A DNA stretch of 35,840 nucleotides from the NCBI GenBank assembly GCA_046757645.1, contig JBHHYS010000015.1, positions 1 through 35,840 on the forward strand, written 5' to 3'. The notes beneath the pieces are model-generated. The model worked only from the letters and a program-made list of their open reading frames with translations. It was not told the origin of the DNA and searched no databases. The DNA is from JBHHYS01 sp046757645. Lineage in GTDB: Bacteria; Acidobacteriota; Terriglobia; Acidiferrales; 2-02-FULL-67-57. Positions 32,748 through 35,840 of the stretch are shown here, one piece after another (positions within the stretch are counted from its first letter, which is position 1; every line of letters begins with the position of its first letter). The position numbers and the translations under genes are program-made.

Positions 32748-33494
32748 ATGAGGCCCAAGGTCCCTCACCGCTGGGATGTCAGCCCGAAAGAGGCAGCCCA
32801 ACTCCAGCTTGAGCTCCGTAGTCGCCTGAAGAAACATCGGGACTTCGACGCCATCCGCACCGTGGCCGGAGCCGACATTGCCGTCGACCCGGGAGCCGGC
32901 CGCGCGACCGGCAAGGGCCCCAAGCCAGCCATGGGCTACGCCGGCGTCATCGTCTATGCCTTTCCTCAGCTCCAAGAAATCGAGCGCCAGTGGGCCCGGC
33001 GCCCCTTGAGCTTTCCCTACGTCCCCGGCCTGCTGGTTTTCCGCGAAGGGCCGGTACTCCTCGACGCCTTCGCCCGCCTGCGCACCGCGCCCGATCTCGT
33101 GCTCTTCGACGCCCACGGCTATTCCCATCCCCGGCGCTTCGGCCTGGCATCCCACCTCTCTGTGGTGCTGGACGCACCCGGTATCGGAGTGGCCAAGTCG
33201 CGCCTCATCGGCTACCACGAGGAACCCCCCGACCAGGTCGGCGCCTGGACCCCGCTCATTGACGCGGAGGAAACCATCGGCGCCGTCCTTCGCACCCGCA
33301 CCGGCGTCCACCCTGTCTTCATCTCCATCGGCCACAGAATTGATCTTGAAACTGCCATCGAGCTTGCCGTGGCCTGTTGCGATGGCTACCGCGTCCCCAA
33401 ACCCACCCGGGAAGCCGACCACTTCGTCGAACAACTCAAACGCGGCCCCGCCACCCAGGAAACGCCGCCTGCCGCCCAATCCACCCTTTTCTAG
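32748..33494 (+). CDS. nfi: endonuclease V
   Basis: A 248-residue DNA repair enzyme that nicks near deaminated adenine (hypoxanthine). Signatures: AGADIAV with Asp43, YVPGLLVFRE with Glu100, FDAHGYSHPRRFGLASHL with Asp121, then GIGVAKSRLIG and ISIGHRIDLETAI, where the histidine of the active site is likely found. The C-terminal 30 residues are Pro/Ala-rich and probably disordered. It starts at ATG 32748 with no ribosome site and a -10 box very close by. Confidence 0.95.
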   Translation: MRPKVPHRWDVSPKEAAQLQLELRSRLKKHRDFDAIRTVAGADIAVDPGAGRATGKGPKPAMGYAGVIVYAFPQLQEIERQWARRPLSFPYVPGLLVFREGPVLLDAFARLRTAPDLVLFDAHGYSHPRRFGLASHLSVVLDAPGIGVAKSRLIGYHEEPPDQVGAWTPLIDAEETIGAVLRTRTGVHPVFISIGHRIDLETAIELAVACCDGYRVPKPTREADHFVEQLKRGPATQETPPAAQSTLF

Positions 33495-33513
33495 ACGGTC
33501 CCTGTTCTCTGCT

Positions 33514-33547
33514 TTCCGTTTTCTGTCTTCTGTCTTCCGTTTTCTGT
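33514..33547 (+). repeat. 13-bp direct repeat in a pyrimidine-rich stretch
   Basis: TTCCGTTTTCTGT occurs at 33514-33526 and 33535-33547, with a TCTTC run between. It lies between nfi and tRNA-Asn. Confidence 0.5.
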
Positions 33548-33590
33548 GTGCCTGTTCCCTACCCCGTGCGCCTTCCGCCTGGGAGCGAGG

Positions 33591-33619
33591 TTTACCCCGA
33601 ACCCGCAGAATGCTAAAAT
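33591..33619 (+). promoter_or_regulatory. promoter of tRNA-Asn
   Basis: TTTACC (33591-33596), 17-bp spacer, TAAAAT (33614-33619), about 14 bp before the tRNA 5' end. Confidence 0.45.
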
Positions 33620-33633
33620 CCTCCCCGGGCTGC

Positions 33634-33708
33634 TCCCCGGTAGCTCAATGGTAGAGCATTCGGCTGTTAACCGAAGGGTTGCAGGTTCGAGTCCTGCCCG
33701 GGGAGCCA
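33634..33708 (+). tRNA. tRNA-Asn (GTT)
   Basis: A 75-nt cloverleaf: acceptor TCCCCGG/CCGGGGA, D-stem GCTC/GAGC, anticodon stem TTCGG/CCGAA with loop CTGTTAA (anticodon GTT), T-stem GCAGG/CCTGC, discriminator G and CCA. It is the left boundary of a small island; its 3' half recurs, broken, at 35522-35698. Confidence 0.96.
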
Positions 33709-33814
33709 ATTAGAATTGGCCCTGCGCGGCTAGGCTCGGCCAGCCGAACAGCAGGTGCATCCCGGCCCACCCGCCGCGCTTTCTCTCACGCCGGGAACCA
33801 CGCGGGAGGTGGCT

Positions 33815-34282
33815 ATGGCAAAGGCGGGCAAGACTATTCCCCTTTCCTCGTTGATGCGGGCCGACTACTCAACTCTCGCAAGTCTCGCAAGATACAGGTT
33901 TACGGATGAAGATTTTTGTATTCTGGGAGGCTCAGAGGACTGGGCGACCCTGATAAACCTGCGAGGCCGCGGGAACCTGTCGAAGGAAGGACGAACGAAG
34001 CTCGAAGACTTCGTGGAAGATCGAGCGAGAGAAGCTAAGACCCGTTTGAAAGAATGGCTTGGCCTGAAACGCGGAAGACCCCGTGATTTTTCCAAGTGGG
34101 AAGTCTGGGCCGTCGCTGCCGCCCTCAGAGAAAAAGACCCCAAGAAGAACTCATGGCGGTCGCTGGCTCGCCAGCTAGACCCGAAGGGGTTTGCCGATGA
34201 CCGTCAGAATGCCACGGATCGGATGCGCCACGGTATTGAGCGTGTTCTCAAGGATAGGCGCGGCAAAGATAGACGAACCTAG
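33815..34282 (+). CDS. island hypothetical protein with AT-hook-like segment
   Basis: A 155-residue basic soluble protein. A GGAGGT ribosome site lies a few bases before the ATG at 33815. The N-terminal part (MRADYSTLASLARYRFTDEDFCILGGSEDWATLINLRGRG) is followed by a helical region with GLKRGRPRDFSKWEVWAVAAAL, which has a GRPR motif of AT-hook type, and a helical end rich in Arg/Lys. Probably DNA-binding. It has lower GC codon use than the adjacent core genes. No known family. Confidence 0.6.
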   Translation: MAKAGKTIPLSSLMRADYSTLASLARYRFTDEDFCILGGSEDWATLINLRGRGNLSKEGRTKLEDFVEDRAREAKTRLKEWLGLKRGRPRDFSKWEVWAVAAALREKDPKKNSWRSLARQLDPKGFADDRQNATDRMRHGIERVLKDRRGKDRRT

Positions 34283-34406
34283 CTCCCCCTTCGAAATAAT
34301 TCAGCCCGAATTTCTTCATTGAAATAATCTCGCTCCATTTTTCTCAATCTTGTTTGATCGAACGTGCGCTGCTATTGTCTGCCTCGAAGTTGAAAGGGAG
34401 GAACCC

Positions 34407-34442
34407 ATGTTGACTGCACGACAGGCGGCGGAGCGACTATAA
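34407..34442 (+). pseudogene. 11-codon mini-ORF resembling the start of an excisionase
   Basis: ATG TTG ACT ... CTA TAA encodes MLTARQAAERL, the typical opening of excisionase-type HTH proteins, preceded by a strong GGGAGGAA ribosome site. It ends in TAATG, whose ATG is an in-frame possible start of the next gene. It is either a truncated excisionase or a coupled leader peptide. Confidence 0.45.
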
Positions 34443-34465
34443 TGCATGAGAAGAGTGGAGGGACA

Positions 34466-34819
34466 GTGGAAACGAAGAAGCGTGGACGCATCGAGAATCT
34501 CAAGCCATGGAAGCCGGGGCAAAGTGGGAACCCCGGCGGCCGGCCCAAGCGGGACGTGGCGGCGGAAATTACTCGTGCCGTATTCGAGGGAAACAAGGAA
34601 GCGATTTATCGCGCCATGCTCAAGGCGCTGAAGAAGGGGAACCCCAGGGTTTTTAAGGAACTGGCTGAGCGTGGGTTAGGCAAAGTCACGCAGAGGGTTG
34701 AAATTCCTGGCATCGAGAACCTAGCCAAGCAAATCGCCCAAGCCCGCAAGCGATCCTTGCAGCAGATCGCCGAAGCCCGCAAGCGAGCGAACGATGCCCG
34801 CCAGAGTAACAAAAGATAG
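34466..34819 (+). CDS. DUF5681-like phage-associated protein
   Basis: A protein of about 117 residues from GTG 34466 (GGAGG just upstream), or 125 from the ATG at 34442 that overlaps the mini-ORF stop. It contains NLKPWKPGQSGNPGGRPKRD, the Pro/Gly-rich motif found at the N-terminus of DUF5681 proteins, which are frequent in prophages, often near terminase genes. The rest is helical and strongly basic, ending in KRSLQQIAEARKRANDAR. Likely nucleic-acid-binding. Typical island cargo. Confidence 0.7.
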   Translation: METKKRGRIENLKPWKPGQSGNPGGRPKRDVAAEITRAVFEGNKEAIYRAMLKALKKGNPRVFKELAERGLGKVTQRVEIPGIENLAKQIAQARKRSLQQIAEARKRANDARQSNKR

Positions 34820-34857
34820 GGATCGAATCTGGGACAAGAACCAAAGGAGTTCTCGCT

Positions 34858-35355
34858 ATGAGCCTGAGATTTGTTGTCGCCTGTTTCGGAGCGATTCTGA
34901 CCTTTTCATCGGGAGTTGCTGTCGGTCAAAGAGATGCGCCTTCCCGTTTTGAAAGGTATGAACGGCCTGCGAAGTTATCGGAGATGGACAGCCGACTGCT
35001 AGGGGCAAAACTTGAAATCGCCCATGATCAACTTCAATTCAGTCCCGGCATCGGCCTCCCCTTTATCTTCTACGACCGGAGCACGCGGAAACTAAGAGCG
35101 CAGTCGCACGTAGATGAAGAGTTTCTCAACAAACAGAAAAACAGTGATGTCAAAGAAAGACTACTCAGCGCCGCGCTTGCAGCTCAAGTTCAAGCCGACC
35201 TCTTTTTCCCCGAGGTAAAAGTGAAAGAGTTTCCAGACCCTGATTTTGAAGTGGAGTTTTTTCACATACGCTGGAATGCCGAAAAGAAAGGGGGTGAGAG
35301 AGTCGTCTATGCAGAATACAAAAAGGGAGAACTCGCCATGTATCATGGCAGATAG
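34858..35355 (+). CDS. secreted hypothetical protein of the island
   Basis: A 165-residue protein with a signal peptide (residues about 4-23, cut near AVGQ) and a mature part with LGAKLEIAHDQLQFSPGIGLPFIFYDRS and a C-terminal beta-rich part (FEVEFFHIRWNAEKKGGERVVYAEYKKGEL). AAAGGAG lies upstream of the ATG at 34858. It is the last gene before the broken tRNA-Asn-like copy. No family recognised. Confidence 0.6.
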   Translation: MSLRFVVACFGAILTFSSGVAVGQRDAPSRFERYERPAKLSEMDSRLLGAKLEIAHDQLQFSPGIGLPFIFYDRSTRKLRAQSHVDEEFLNKQKNSDVKERLLSAALAAQVQADLFFPEVKVKEFPDPDFEVEFFHIRWNAEKKGGERVVYAEYKKGELAMYHGR

Positions 35356-35521
35356 GCACGCTTCGTTGACGGCTCGGCTGTGCCCCATTTTGTGTCCCAC
35401 CTAGGTGAGATTTGGTGGCATTCGGTAGCAAAGCGAGTGGCGCAGAAATCGCCGCTACTGCGGCAAAGATTCAGCAACATAGCAGGCCATCGCACTCCGT
35501 AGGCAATGCGCTCTGCGCCAA

Positions 35522-35698
35522 CTGTTAACCGAAAAAGTGCAGGTTCGCTTCGACTGCGCCCCTCGACTTCGCTCCCTCTCGGCCCCGAAGCTTCGGGGCT
35601 CGGGGCAGGCGGGGCAAGCCCCTCGGTGGTACTCCCCTCGGCTGCGCTCGGGGCAGTCGGGACAAGCTCAGGGCAGCCGAGTCCTGCCCGAGGAGCCA
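35522..35698 (+). repeat. broken tRNA-Asn-like copy (probable attR-type direct repeat)
   Basis: CTGTTAACCGAA (35522-35533) and GCAGGTTCG (35539-35547) match the anticodon arm and T-arm of tRNA-Asn at 33634; after a 132-bp insertion the match resumes with AGTCCTGCCCGAGGAGCCA (35680-35698), which completes the T-stem and acceptor with one changed base. The homology even extends into the CCAATT...ATTGG-like flank. Without the insertion this would be a direct repeat of the tRNA 3' half, as expected for an attachment site. Confidence 0.65.
35548..35679 (+). repeat. 132-bp palindromic repeat inserted in a T-loop
   Basis: GC-rich sequence with several nested inverted repeats, such as CCCCGAAGCTTCGGGG and CCCCTCGG...CTCGGGGCAG. 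It splits the T-loop of the tRNA-Asn-like copy between TTCG and AGT. It shares GACTTCGCTCC and GACAAGCTC with the repeat in glmU (29494-29535). Confidence 0.65.
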
Positions 35699-35729
35699 GT
35701 TTCTGATTGGTGGTGGGCCGCCGGCGGGC

Positions 35730-35840
35730 TTAGGCAGCGGGCTGGAAGGCGCGGGCGGAGAGCAACAGCCTCACCGAGCTCACCAGTTGCTGCGGCTTGA
35801 AGGACTTGGGGATAAGGAGCAAGACGCCGACCTGCTGGGC
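35730..35840 (-). CDS. response regulator receiver domain, C-terminal end (partial)
   Basis: The minus-strand frame from the right edge encodes GVLLLIPKSFKPQQLVSSVRLLLSARAFQPAA, then a stop (35730-35732). The IPKSFKPQQL...VRLLL pattern is the last strand and helix of a CheY-like receiver domain (the Lys before the normally Pro position). Only 36 residues are visible, so whether an output domain comes before it cannot be judged; the protein ends right after the receiver. Confidence 0.55.
   Translation of the reverse strand, partial: AQQVGVLLLIPKSFKPQQLVSSVRLLLSARAFQPAA

Noticed and set aside
35537..35800. Plus-strand frame of about 87 residues
   Set aside because: It is translation of the palindromic repeat (PRLRS...LRSGQ) and part of the response regulator in antisense.

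Overview
The window looks like a chromosomal contig from a GC-rich free-living bacterium, most likely an Acidobacteriota (Terriglobia-like) genome or metagenome bin. This is inferred from the style of the core genes, the many small secreted CarboxypepD_reg-like proteins, an MglA-type GTPase, and the short GC-rich palindromic repeats. I could not test the taxonomy by search.

Layout: (a) 1-5800 is an accessory region of lower and uneven GC: the start of an RHS/YD-repeat surface protein (running off the left edge, frameshifted), a two-helix membrane protein, an uncharacterised YGxYGS-repeat protein (frameshifted), a secreted TPR protein, two zinc-ribbon proteins, a 44-residue membrane peptide, an excisionase-like protein and a tyrosine recombinase whose last codons overlap tRNA-Val. 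(b) 5782-6242 is a tandem unit: tRNA-Val(GAC), a small GIY-YIG nuclease gene, a degenerate tRNA, then a truncated GIY-YIG copy. (c) 6235-12400 holds small membrane and secreted unknowns (with an overlooked 49-residue secreted peptide), an HD hydrolase, a methylmalonyl-CoA mutase catalytic subunit and an AmmeMemoRadiSam-B (Memo) protein. (d) 12388-19760 holds yebC-ruvC plus a duplicated secreted protein, a ThiF/MoeB-type enzyme, pcm, a Nudix hydrolase, an M20 peptidase, a LysW-like zinc protein and two secreted regulatory-like domain proteins. (e) 19784-31791, all on the minus strand, is a long collinear run: TPR protein, glmU, small anchored protein, purQ, purL, membrane protein, purF, a DsbA-like protein with a MauE/DoxX partner, purM, purN and tyrS. 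Several joints are 4-nt stop/start overlaps, so much of it is probably an operon for purine synthesis plus envelope precursors. (f) 32092-33494 carries mglA-like and nfi (endonuclease V). (g) 33634-35698 is a small island of three unknown genes and an 11-codon mini-ORF, bounded by an intact tRNA-Asn(GTT) and a broken tRNA-Asn-like 3' copy split at the T-loop by a 132-bp palindromic repeat. The right edge has the end of a response-regulator receiver domain.

Main themes: purine biosynthesis with embedded membrane and thiol-redox genes; tRNA genes as hot spots both for integration and for invasion by palindromic repeats; and a set of promoters whose -10 box lies only 8-18 nt before the start codon, suggesting leaderless or very short-leader mRNAs. 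No CRISPR array or rRNA gene was seen.
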